64,000 nucleotides of DNA, from assembly GCF_042643245.1 (NCBI RefSeq), contig NZ_JBHRSK010000004.1, forward strand, positions 620,001 through 684,000. The letters run 5' to 3'. This document shows, one piece after another, positions 33,827-41,317 of this stretch. Position 1 is the stretch's first letter, and every line of letters begins with the position of its first letter. This DNA comes from Acidimangrovimonas pyrenivorans. Its GTDB lineage: Bacteria; Pseudomonadota; Alphaproteobacteria; Rhodobacterales; Rhodobacteraceae. The notes under the pieces were generated by a model that was given only the letters and a program-made list of their open reading frames with translations, ran no database searches and was not told the DNA's origin. The position numbers were made by a program, and so were the translations under genes.

Positions 33827-35461
33827 CTAGCCCTGAACGCCGTCCAACGCCACCCCGGCCTTGGCCAGCGCGTCGAAAATCTCGGCATCGCGGCCATAGA
33901 TGTCGCGGCGATAGGTCATCGTCCCGCGCGCCGTCGGCCAGGCGGTGAAGTAGACCAGGTGCACCGGCACCGGCTTCTTCAGGTTCAGGATGGTCTCGAC
34001 CCCGGTCGCCAGCGCCGCCTTGAACACGCCCTTGGGATCGGAGGTCTGCGGCCGCAGCAGGGTATAGGCGAAATCGAACGGATCGTTGAGCCGGATGCAG
34101 CCGTGGCTATAGGCCCGCGTGTCGCGTTTGAACAGGTATTTCGTCGGCGTATCATGCAGATAGATGTTGTACCTGTTGGGGAACATGAACTTCACCAGCC
34201 CCAGCGCGTTGCGCGCCGACGGCGGCTGCTTGAGCTCGAAGGGAAAGTCCTGCGCCGTGAACTGGGTGAAGTCGATGCCGTCGCGGCTGACCGTCTGGCC
34301 GCTGGAATTGATCAGCTTGAGATAGCTCACAGCGTTCGGGTTCTTCTGCAGCATCGGCAGGTATTCCTTGGTCACGATCGAGCGCGGCACGTTCCAGGTC
34401 GGGTTCACCACCATGAACTCGATCTGGTCCGAGAATTCCGGGCTGCGCGTGTCCTTGCCGTTCTTGCCCACCACCGCGCGGGTTTCGAAGGTGGTCTTGC
34501 CGTCATCGACCACCCGGGCGGTGAAATCGGCCTCGTTGACCCAGACATAGCGTTTGCCGAGGTCCATGTTCATCCAGCGCAGCCGTTCCATCGCGACGAT
34601 GATCGACTTGAGCCGGTCGCGGGCCGAGACGTTGAGGGCGCGGACCGTGTCGCGCCCGGCCACACCGTCGGCGTTGAGCCCGTGATCGGCCTGGAACAGC
34701 TGCACCGCGTGCTGCAGCATGCCGTCATAGCGCGCCGAGGCGGTGCGGCCGAGGTAGCCCATCGCGACCAGCCGGTTGCGCAGCGCGATGACGCCGCGGC
34801 CGCTGTCGCCGGGCTCGTATTTGCCGTCCGGCACCGTCGGGCCCCAGCCGCCGCGGGCGACCAGGCGCTCCATGTCCAGCTTGGCCTTCAGCAGCCGGTC
34901 ATAATCGGGATTGTGCGGCGGCAGCTGGGCCAGGAAGGCCGCGGGGCTGCTCTTGGCGAAGGCCTCGATGGTGGCGCGACGGTCGCGCAGCGGCGCCTTG
35001 CGCTTGATGTCGGGATCGACCTTGGACGGCGTCAGCACGCCGGTCTGGACGTCATGGGCATATTGCAGGAAGGCCTCGCTCATCAGCACTTCCAGCCGGT
35101 CGCGATCGCGCTCGGTGCGCACCTCGCGGAAGGCCCGGGCCAGAACCGCCGGATCGTAGCGCCGCACCGGCAGGCCCTGCGCCCCGGCGCCCGAAAGCGC
35201 CCGGAAGAACGCCTCGCGCCGGCGGGCATCGCCGCGCCCGGTCCAGAGCGGCTCGTAATCCCGCGCCTGGTAGAAGGCGGCCAGCGCCCGGTCGCTTCCC
35301 GCCGCCGCGGCGATCGCCTGGCGGAAGGGCGACAGCACCGGCAATTCCTGCGCCGCCATCGCCGGCCCCACGCTCCCGACGACCGCCCCGGTCGTCACCG
35401 CAGCGGCCATCGCCACCGCCGTCATCAGAGCCCTGCCCGCGCTTGCCGTTCGAACCGCCAT
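33827..35461 (-). CDS. L,D-transpeptidase (YcbB/LdtD type)
   Basis: Makes 3-3 crosslinks in peptidoglycan. The 544-aa reading starts at MAVRTASAG, preceded by GAGGGCGGA, and has a signal peptide ending PAMA-AQ (about 36). A peptidoglycan-binding helical domain (about 215-270) with DSGRGVIALRNRLVAMGYLG and FQADHGLNADGVAGRDT precedes the YkuD catalytic domain (about 310-470). Its catalytic Cys is in SHGCIRLNDP. A longer reading into the upstream spacer is not believable. It is first in an operon with lpxD, an ACP and a ketoacyl synthase. Confidence 0.93.
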   Translation of the reverse strand: MAVRTASAGRALMTAVAMAAAVTTGAVVGSVGPAMAAQELPVLSPFRQAIAAAAGSDRALAAFYQARDYEPLWTGRGDARRREAFFRALSGAGAQGLPVRRYDPAVLARAFREVRTERDRDRLEVLMSEAFLQYAHDVQTGVLTPSKVDPDIKRKAPLRDRRATIEAFAKSSPAAFLAQLPPHNPDYDRLLKAKLDMERLVARGGWGPTVPDGKYEPGDSGRGVIALRNRLVAMGYLGRTASARYDGMLQHAVQLFQADHGLNADGVAGRDTVRALNVSARDRLKSIIVAMERLRWMNMDLGKRYVWVNEADFTARVVDDGKTTFETRAVVGKNGKDTRSPEFSDQIEFMVVNPTWNVPRSIVTKEYLPMLQKNPNAVSYLKLINSSGQTVSRDGIDFTQFTAQDFPFELKQPPSARNALGLVKFMFPNRYNIYLHDTPTKYLFKRDTRAYSHGCIRLNDPFDFAYTLLRPQTSDPKGVFKAALATGVETILNLKKPVPVHLVYFTAWPTARGTMTYRRDIYGRDAEIFDALAKAGVALDGVQG

Positions 35462-35776
35462 TCCGCCCTCAAATATCCTTTTCGCGCCGATAAGACCGCA
35501 CCCTCCCGGATTGCCCCGGGGAAGTCCACTCACGCCCTCGCCACAACGACAAGTCCTGTCACAGTTCCGCAACGCCCGGCCCTTCCGGCCAGAGACCGCC
35601 GGTGGCCGATACCAATTTAAGCGAAAATTCGCCGATATCCCATCGCTATCCGAATTTTCCCCAATGAAACCTTGGGTCGAGCGCCCGGGTATGCGATAAA
35701 AATGGCACATCTGGGGATGAGATGAGAATGCCGCAAAAAACACGCGGCGCACTGACAGACGGGACAGGCAAATCCA
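35462..35776. promoter_or_regulatory. Divergent promoter region with perfect inverted repeat
   Basis: 315 bp between the L,D-transpeptidase and DUF882 genes; no gene. GAAAATTCG (35623-35631) and CGAATTTTC (35651-35659) form a perfect 9-bp inverted repeat with a 19-bp spacer. A sigma70-like promoter for the DUF882 gene is TTGGGT (35672-35677), a 17-bp spacer and GATAAA (35695-35700). The repeat lies just upstream of it, so it could be an activator or repressor site serving both genes. Confidence 0.6.
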
Positions 35777-36343
35777 ATGACGGAAAAATCGACGGGCTTC
35801 ACGCGGCGCGGGCTGCTGCGTGCCTTCGCGGTCACCAGCGTAGTGGCGGCCCCGACCTATGCCAACGCCTTCGGCTTCCTGCGCGGCGGTGGCGACATCC
35901 GCCGGGTTAAGATGTATTCGGGCCGCACCGGCGAACATCTCGACCTGATCTACTGGGTCGACGGCAAGTACATCCCCGAGGCGCTGGACGAGATCACCTA
36001 TTTCATGCGCGACTGGCGCACCCATACCACGAAGACCATCGACCGGCGCACCATCGACATCGTCGCGGCGACCCACGCGCTGCTCGACGTCTCCGAACCC
36101 TACATGCTGCTCTCGGGCTACCGCAGCCCGCAGACCAACGCCATGCTGCGCCGCCGTTCGAGGGCGGTCGCCAAGCATTCGCTGCACATGAAGGGCGAGG
36201 CCGCCGACCTGCGGCTGAAGGACCGCAGCGTGTCGCAGATCTACCGCGCCGCCCTGTCCTGCCGCGCCGGCGGGGTCGGGAAATACACCCATTCGGACTT
36301 CGTCCACATGGATTGCGGCCCGGTGCGCACCTGGGGCGCGTAA
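35777..36343 (+). CDS. DUF882/peptidase M15-like protein (YcbK type, Tat-exported)
   Basis: 188 aa. A twin-arginine signal is visible: STGFTRRGLLRAFAV, cleaved near AYANA. The DUF882 core has SGYRSPQTNAML, HSLHMKGEAADLRL and YTHSDFVHMDCGPVRTW, whose His/Asp residues (HxxGxAADL; HxDFVHMD) match the zinc ligands of M15 DD-/LD-carboxypeptidases. In E. coli ycbK neighbours the L,D-transpeptidase ycbB. The same pairing here, divergently, supports a peptidoglycan role. A terminator (36375-36397) follows. Confidence 0.9.
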   Translation: MTEKSTGFTRRGLLRAFAVTSVVAAPTYANAFGFLRGGGDIRRVKMYSGRTGEHLDLIYWVDGKYIPEALDEITYFMRDWRTHTTKTIDRRTIDIVAATHALLDVSEPYMLLSGYRSPQTNAMLRRRSRAVAKHSLHMKGEAADLRLKDRSVSQIYRAALSCRAGGVGKYTHSDFVHMDCGPVRTWGA

Positions 36344-36374
36344 GCCCCACCGTCCCGCACGGTTCACCAGTCTG

Positions 36375-36397
36375 AGGCGCCCGCGGGCGCCTTTTTC
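36375..36397 (+). terminator. Terminator of the DUF882 gene
   Basis: AGGCGCC/GGCGCCT stem, CGCG loop, followed by TTTTTCTTT. Confidence 0.9.
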
Positions 36398-36463
36398 TTT
36401 GGCCAGGCCCGTTTCTTTGGTCAAATCCGTTACTTTGGCCGGCCCGTTTCTTTGGCCGGCCCG
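36394..36463. repeat. Imperfect 17/18-bp tandem repeat, 4 copies
   Basis: Units TTTCTTTGGCCAGGCCCG (36394), TTTCTTTGGTCAAATCCG (36412), TTACTTTGGCCGGCCCG (36430) and TTTCTTTGGCCGGCCCG (36447). The first overlaps the tail of the DUF882 terminator, so the array may have grown from the terminator's own U-run. GGCCGGCCC gives each unit some self-complementarity. No gene. Confidence 0.85.
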
Positions 36464-36575
36464 CCGGATCGCGCGATATGCGTAGTTCACGTCATCCAGC
36501 GGAACTGACGAACACGGTTTCGTAGCCCGCCCCGGCGCACTCGACTTCCCGCGCCCCGCGGGCGATGCTCCGCCC

Positions 36576-37229
36576 ATGCCCGACCGCCTTGCCCGCCCCC
36601 TGCGCCTGATCCTGCGGCTGGCCCTCTTCGCCGCCGCCATCCTCGCCCTGCGCGCATTGCTGGGCTGGGCGCTGGCGGAGGACGCCGCGCTCAAGGCGGG
36701 CACGGCGCTCGACACCGGGCTCCTGGTCGCCCTGCTGGTCGCCTATGCGCTGCTGCTGGCCGTCCCCTTCGTGCCCGGGGTCGAGATCGGCCTTACCCTG
36801 CTGCTGGCCGGCGGCGCCCCGGTCGTCCTGCCGGTCTACCTGGCCACGGTCGCCGGCCTGAGCCTCGCCTTTGCCGCCGGCGCCCTGCTGTCCCATGCCC
36901 GGCTCGGGCGGTTGCTGGCCGTGCTGCGCCTGCCGCGCGCGGCGCAGCTCGTCGCCACCCTTGCGCCGATGGAGCGCGCCGCCCGGATCGACTGGCTCTG
37001 CAGCCACCTGCCCGGCCGGCTGGCGCCCCATGCCCTGCGCCATCGCCACGTTCTGCTGGCGCTGCTGTTCAACCTGCCGGGCAATACCCTGGTCGGCGGC
37101 GGCGGCGGCATCGCGCTGGTGGCCGGGCTCAGCCGGCTCTACGCTCCGGGGGCCTTCCTGCTCACCGTCGCCCTTGCCGTCGCCCCGGTGCCGCTGTTGG
37201 TCTGGCTGAGCGGGCTGGCACCGCCCTGA
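36576..37229 (+). CDS. Multi-pass membrane protein, unknown function
   Basis: 217 aa, almost entirely hydrophobic with five or six predicted helices. The helix-loop PFVPGVEIGLTLLLAGGAPV and the late NLPGNTLVGGGGGIALVAGL are the most distinctive stretches; the latter resembles DedA/SNARE-associated and small exporter folds, but I cannot assign a family. No signal peptide beyond the first helix. The ATG at 36576 follows a GCGATGCTCCGCCC region without a clear ribosome site. Probably a single gene. Confidence 0.8.
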   Translation: MPDRLARPLRLILRLALFAAAILALRALLGWALAEDAALKAGTALDTGLLVALLVAYALLLAVPFVPGVEIGLTLLLAGGAPVVLPVYLATVAGLSLAFAAGALLSHARLGRLLAVLRLPRAAQLVATLAPMERAARIDWLCSHLPGRLAPHALRHRHVLLALLFNLPGNTLVGGGGGIALVAGLSRLYAPGAFLLTVALAVAPVPLLVWLSGLAPP

Positions 37230-37304
37230 TCCGCCGCCCCGATCCGCCGACCTGACCCCGGCAACTCAATCCGCAAACTCAATCCGGCAACTCAATCCGC
37301 CGTC

Positions 37305-38912
37305 TCAATCCGGCGGGGCGAAGCTGGCCGCGCTGGCCCGGTTCCAGCGCTTGAGGTAATCGGCATCGCCCTCGCCCGAGATCAGGAAGCCCTCGGGCAG
37401 GTAGGGGAAGGCGTCGTCGCCCTCGACCATCTCGCCATCCGGGCCGCGCTGCATGAAATGCCGCGGCAGGAAGGCGCGCGGATCGTCGAGCCCGGCCGCC
37501 CCGGCCATCTCGGCCAGCGCCTTCATCGTGTTGGCGTGGAAGCGGGCGACGCGCCGGCTCTTGTCCTCGACATCGAGCGCGCGCTGGCGCAGCGGGTCCT
37601 GCGTCGCCACCCCGACCGGGCAGCGGTTGGTGTGGCAGGCCTGGGCCTGGATGCAGCCGACCGCGAACATGAAGCCGCGCGCCGAATTGGCCCAGTCGGC
37701 GCCCAGCGCGAAGGCCCGGGCGATGTCGAAGGCCGAGATCAGCTTGCCGGCGGCGCCGATCCGGATCTGCTTGCGCAGCCCGGCGCCGCGCAGGGTGTTG
37801 TGGACGAAGGTCAGCCCCTCGACCAGCGGCATGCCGACATGGTTGGCGAATTCCAGCGGCGCCGCGCCGGTGCCGCCCTCCTTGCCATCGACGACGATGA
37901 AATCGGGCACCACCCCGGTCTCCAGCATCGCCTTGACCATGCACATGAATTCGCGCCGGTGGCCGATGCAGAGCTTGAAGCCGACCGGCTTGCCGCCCGA
38001 CCGTTCGCGCAGCAGCTGGATGAATTCCATCATCTCGAGCGGCGTCGAGAAGGCGCTGTGGGCGGGCGGCGAGACGCAGTCGACGCCCATCGGCACGCCG
38101 CGCGCCTCGGCGATCTCCTCGCTGATCTTCGAGGCCGGCAGCATGCCGCCATGGCCCGGCTTGGCGCCCTGGCTGAGCTTGATCTCGACCATCTTGACCT
38201 GGTCGTCCGCCGCCTGCTCGGCAAAGCGGTCGGGGCAGAACGTCCCGTCGGGGGCGCGGCAGCCGAAATAGCCCGAGCCGATCTCGTAGATCAGATCGCC
38301 GCCGCCCTGGCGGTGGTAGCGGCTGATCCCGCCCTCGCCGGTGTCATGGGCGAACCCGCCCATCTTCGCCCCGGTATTCAGCGCCAGGATGGCGTTGGCC
38401 GAGAGCGCGCCGAAGCTCATCGCCGAGATGTTGTAGAGCGAGGCGGCATAGGGCTTCGAACAGGCCTCGTTGCCGATCACCACCCGGAAATCGCTGTCGG
38501 TCAGGTGGCGCGGCTGGACCGAGTGGGTGAGCCAGGTATAGCCGGCGTCATAGACCCGCTGGCGGGTGCCGAAGGGCCGCTTGTCCTCGACCCCCTTGGC
38601 GCGCTGGTAGACCGTCGAGCGGGCATCGCGCGAGAACGGCTCCTCGTCCTGGTCGCTCTCGATCAGGTATTGCCGGATCTCGGGACGGATGCCCTCGAAC
38701 AGGAAACGCATATGCCCCAGCACCGGGTAATTGCGCAGGATCGAATGACGGCGCTGGAGGATGTCGTAGACGCCCAGCGCGGTGAGGAAGCCGAAGATCG
38801 CCAGCGGCAGCAGCCCCCAGGGGTGGAAGACGGCGCCGGCAAGGCTGGCCAGCGTCAACACCGCCACCCCGATCAGCACCGCGTAGCGGGTCAACACACC
38901 GCTTTGTCCCAT
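37305..38912 (-). CDS. FMN-binding glutamate synthase family protein
   Basis: 535 aa. Start MGQSGVLTRYAVLIGVAVLT is behind a GGGAGAG site. Two N-terminal helices (about 10-50) are followed by the FMN-binding alpha/beta barrel of glutamate synthases (SAMSFGALSANAILALNTGA, then GKEGGTGAAPLEF, and a CHTNRCPVGVATQDP Cys motif). There is no amidotransferase domain, so it is a stand-alone member whose electron donor and true reaction are unsettled; GltB-like ammonia use is only the family name. Divergent from the PhoX gene. Confidence 0.9.
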   Translation of the reverse strand: MGQSGVLTRYAVLIGVAVLTLASLAGAVFHPWGLLPLAIFGFLTALGVYDILQRRHSILRNYPVLGHMRFLFEGIRPEIRQYLIESDQDEEPFSRDARSTVYQRAKGVEDKRPFGTRQRVYDAGYTWLTHSVQPRHLTDSDFRVVIGNEACSKPYAASLYNISAMSFGALSANAILALNTGAKMGGFAHDTGEGGISRYHRQGGGDLIYEIGSGYFGCRAPDGTFCPDRFAEQAADDQVKMVEIKLSQGAKPGHGGMLPASKISEEIAEARGVPMGVDCVSPPAHSAFSTPLEMMEFIQLLRERSGGKPVGFKLCIGHRREFMCMVKAMLETGVVPDFIVVDGKEGGTGAAPLEFANHVGMPLVEGLTFVHNTLRGAGLRKQIRIGAAGKLISAFDIARAFALGADWANSARGFMFAVGCIQAQACHTNRCPVGVATQDPLRQRALDVEDKSRRVARFHANTMKALAEMAGAAGLDDPRAFLPRHFMQRGPDGEMVEGDDAFPYLPEGFLISGEGDADYLKRWNRASAASFAPPD

Positions 38913-39102
38913 CCGTCTCTCCCCGTCTTTCCCGTCCCCGGGCTTGTGCCACCTTGCCGCCATGCTGGCAGAACTCGCGTCGGGGGACCAGCCCCGGGCC
39001 GCCGCTGCGGGCAGGCGACACCGATACCCTGCCAGCCCCGCACGCGATGGCGGGAACGGGGCGGCGGTGCGACAAACCGGTCGCTCACGCACAGTTCACA
39101 GC

Positions 39103-39128
39103 CACGTTACCTCACGGACACGTTACCT
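39103..39128 (+). promoter_or_regulatory. Direct repeat upstream of the PhoX-type gene
   Basis: CACGTTACCT occurs at 39103-39112 and again at 39119-39128 (16-bp period), 70 bp before the start. Spacing differs from the 11-bp repeats of a canonical Pho box, so a PhoB site is only one possibility. Confidence 0.45.
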
Positions 39129-39197
39129 TCATCTCAAGCGCCTAGATCGCCTCCTCCGGGCCGCCCTCTCGCGGCCCCTTCCGCAATCAGGAGACGC

Positions 39198-40943
39198 ATG
39201 ATGAACATTCGCACCGCCCTGCTGGCCGCGACCGCGCTGGTCGCCGTGCCGCTGACGAGCTTTGCCGGCGATATCAGCTTCGCCCCCGTGCCCTTCGCCA
39301 AGACCGATGCCGCCAAGCGCCAGGTGGCGGCCTCGGCCAGTGCCACGATCGACGGCAAAGAGGCCGCGATCGGCTTCCGCCTGCTCGCCCGCAGCGGCGA
39401 CAAGATCGGCAGCGGCACCTTCGGCATGCTGGTCGACAAGGACGGCAACGGCGTCGCCGACGCCAGCAGCGGCATGGACGCCTCGCCGGCGCCCGACTTC
39501 ACCTCGCTGCTGCCGGTGGGCGACAAGCTCTACTCGGTGACCCATTTCGAATCGCGCCCGGGCGCGATGTACCTGTCGGAGCTGAAGCAGGATGCCGACG
39601 GCATGCTGACCCCGGTCTCGACCAAGCCGATCGACTTCACCGCCTATAGCGGCCTCTGGGTGCCTTGCGCCGGGTCGGTGACGCCGTGGAACACCCATCT
39701 GGGCTCGGAGGAATACCCGTCGGACGCCCGCACCTGGGAAGCGGCGCAATCGCTCGACGACATCAGCGATTACGACAAGCCGATGGTGCGCTTCCTCGGC
39801 GTCGATCCGGCGACGATGACGCTCGACGACTTCCGCGCCGCCTACAAGCCCTACCGCTACGGCTACCCGACCGAGGTCTCGGTCAGCGCCGACGGCAACG
39901 GCACCGCGACCAAGCATTTCGCCATGGGCCGGGTCGCGGTCGAGCTGGCCAAGGTCATGCCCGACAACAAGACCGCCTACATCACCGATGACGGCACCAA
40001 TGGCGGCCTCTACATGTTCGTCGCCGATCAGGCCGGCGATCTGTCGGCCGGCACGCTCTACGCCGCCAGGTGGCGCCAGACCGATGGCAGCGGCGCCGGC
40101 GCCGCCGATCTCGACTGGGTCAACCTCGGTCCTGCCGACGACGCCACCGTGCAGAAGGCGATCGAGGGCGGCGTGAGTTTCTCGGACCTGTTCGAGACCG
40201 CCGAGATCGGCAAGGACGGCAGCTGCCCCGAGGGCTTCCTGGCCTCGAACGCCGCCGCCAAGGCCGAATGCCTGAAAGTGAAGCCGGGCATGGAGGCCGT
40301 CGCCAGCCGTGTCGAAACCCGCCGCTTCGCCTCGATGATGGGCGCCACCACCGAGTTCCGCAAGATGGAGGGCATCGCCTACAACCCGGCGACCAACACC
40401 GCCTACCTGGCGATCTCGTCGATCGAGAAGGGCATGGAAGATGGCGCCAAGCACGACAAGGGCGGCCGCAACGACATCCGCCTGGCCAAGAACAAGTGCG
40501 GCGCGGTCTACGAGCTGACCCTCGACGGCGGCTACCGCGCCACCAGGGCCACCGGCCTCGTCACCGGCCGGCCGAGCGCCTATGCCGAGGGCAGCGAATA
40601 TGCCGGCAACAGCTGCGAGATCGACGGCATCGCCAACCCGGACAACCTGACCTTCATCACCGGCCACGACACGCTGATCATCGGCGAGGATACCGGTTCG
40701 GGCCACCAGAACGACGTCGTCTGGGCCTATAACCTGACCTCGGGCGAGATGACCCGGATCCTGACCTCGCCCTACGGCTCTGAGACCACCTCGGTCTACT
40801 GGTATCCGAATGTCGGCGGCCATGCCTACATGACGGCGGTGATCCAGCATCCCTATGGCGAGTCGGACAGCGACAAGATCAAGGAGCCGGCCGACGCCCG
40901 CGCCTATGTCGGCTATATCGGTCCGTTCCCGGCGATGGACTGA
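39198..40943 (+). CDS. PhoX-type phosphatase (DUF839)
   Basis: Periplasmic protein of 581 aa. Signal peptide about 1-24 (LLAATALVAVPLTSFA) after a MMN start; ATG 39201 is an alternative with better ribosome-site spacing. The PhoX core includes GLWVPCAGSVTPWNTHLGSE, the FRKMEGIAYNPATNTAYLAIS stretch (calcium/iron ligand region in PhoX) and IIGEDTGSGHQNDVVWAY. PhoX alkaline phosphatases liberate phosphate from organic esters. A phosphate role is likely, but no pho regulator is next to it. A terminator lies at 40980. Confidence 0.9.
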   Translation: MMNIRTALLAATALVAVPLTSFAGDISFAPVPFAKTDAAKRQVAASASATIDGKEAAIGFRLLARSGDKIGSGTFGMLVDKDGNGVADASSGMDASPAPDFTSLLPVGDKLYSVTHFESRPGAMYLSELKQDADGMLTPVSTKPIDFTAYSGLWVPCAGSVTPWNTHLGSEEYPSDARTWEAAQSLDDISDYDKPMVRFLGVDPATMTLDDFRAAYKPYRYGYPTEVSVSADGNGTATKHFAMGRVAVELAKVMPDNKTAYITDDGTNGGLYMFVADQAGDLSAGTLYAARWRQTDGSGAGAADLDWVNLGPADDATVQKAIEGGVSFSDLFETAEIGKDGSCPEGFLASNAAAKAECLKVKPGMEAVASRVETRRFASMMGATTEFRKMEGIAYNPATNTAYLAISSIEKGMEDGAKHDKGGRNDIRLAKNKCGAVYELTLDGGYRATRATGLVTGRPSAYAEGSEYAGNSCEIDGIANPDNLTFITGHDTLIIGEDTGSGHQNDVVWAYNLTSGEMTRILTSPYGSETTSVYWYPNVGGHAYMTAVIQHPYGESDSDKIKEPADARAYVGYIGPFPAMD

Positions 40944-40979
40944 TCCCGGCCCGCCCGGGCCAGCAGGTCTGGACGGCAG

Positions 40980-41009
40980 CGGGGTCCGGTTTTCCGGGCC
41001 CCGTTTTCT
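40980..41009 (+). terminator. Terminator of the PhoX-type gene
   Basis: CGGGGTCCGG/CCGGGCCCCG stem with one mismatch, TTTT loop, then TTTTC. Confidence 0.88.
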
Positions 41010-41317
41010 TGCGCCCTCTCGCCTGAGCGCAAGGCCCGGTTGCAGCACCGGCCCCGACGGAGCGCCATGCCCGCCGCACGGGCAGCCGACCCTGCCGGCT
41101 TCCCGCCATCCGCCAACCACTTGTTCCCGGGTCTTCACCCTGCCGCTGGATTTCAGCCACACTCCTGGCCGGGCCGGAGGCGGGGAACCAATTCCAGTTG
41201 TGCCCATGTTATTGCCGCAATACTGACAACAGTATTGCCAAGTTCTGCGCCAGCGTCACCGCGCGCACGATCGCGTTTCCGTCGCCCCCGCTCACGCAGC
41301 CAACAGGACCCGATATC
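41010..41317. promoter_or_regulatory. Control region of sensor kinase with perfect 22-bp palindrome
   Basis: No gene. GCAATACTG (41217-41225), ACAA, CAGTATTGC (41230-41238) is a perfect inverted repeat 80 bp before the start of the sensor kinase. The flanks (gttattgcc, aagttctg) are AT-richer than the surroundings. This is a strong candidate binding site for a dimeric regulator. Confidence 0.65.

Noticed and set aside
36394..36463. CRISPR-like array
   Set aside because: Units are adjacent without spacers and vary in sequence; no cas genes.
35462..36715. Upstream extension of the L,D-transpeptidase frame
   Set aside because: It crosses the DUF882 gene in antisense and has no signal peptide; MAVRTASAG at 35461 is followed by one.
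37458..39197. Upstream extension of the PhoX-type frame into the glutamate synthase-like gene
   Set aside because: The extension is antisense to a real gene. A signal peptide and ribosome site define the start at 39198.
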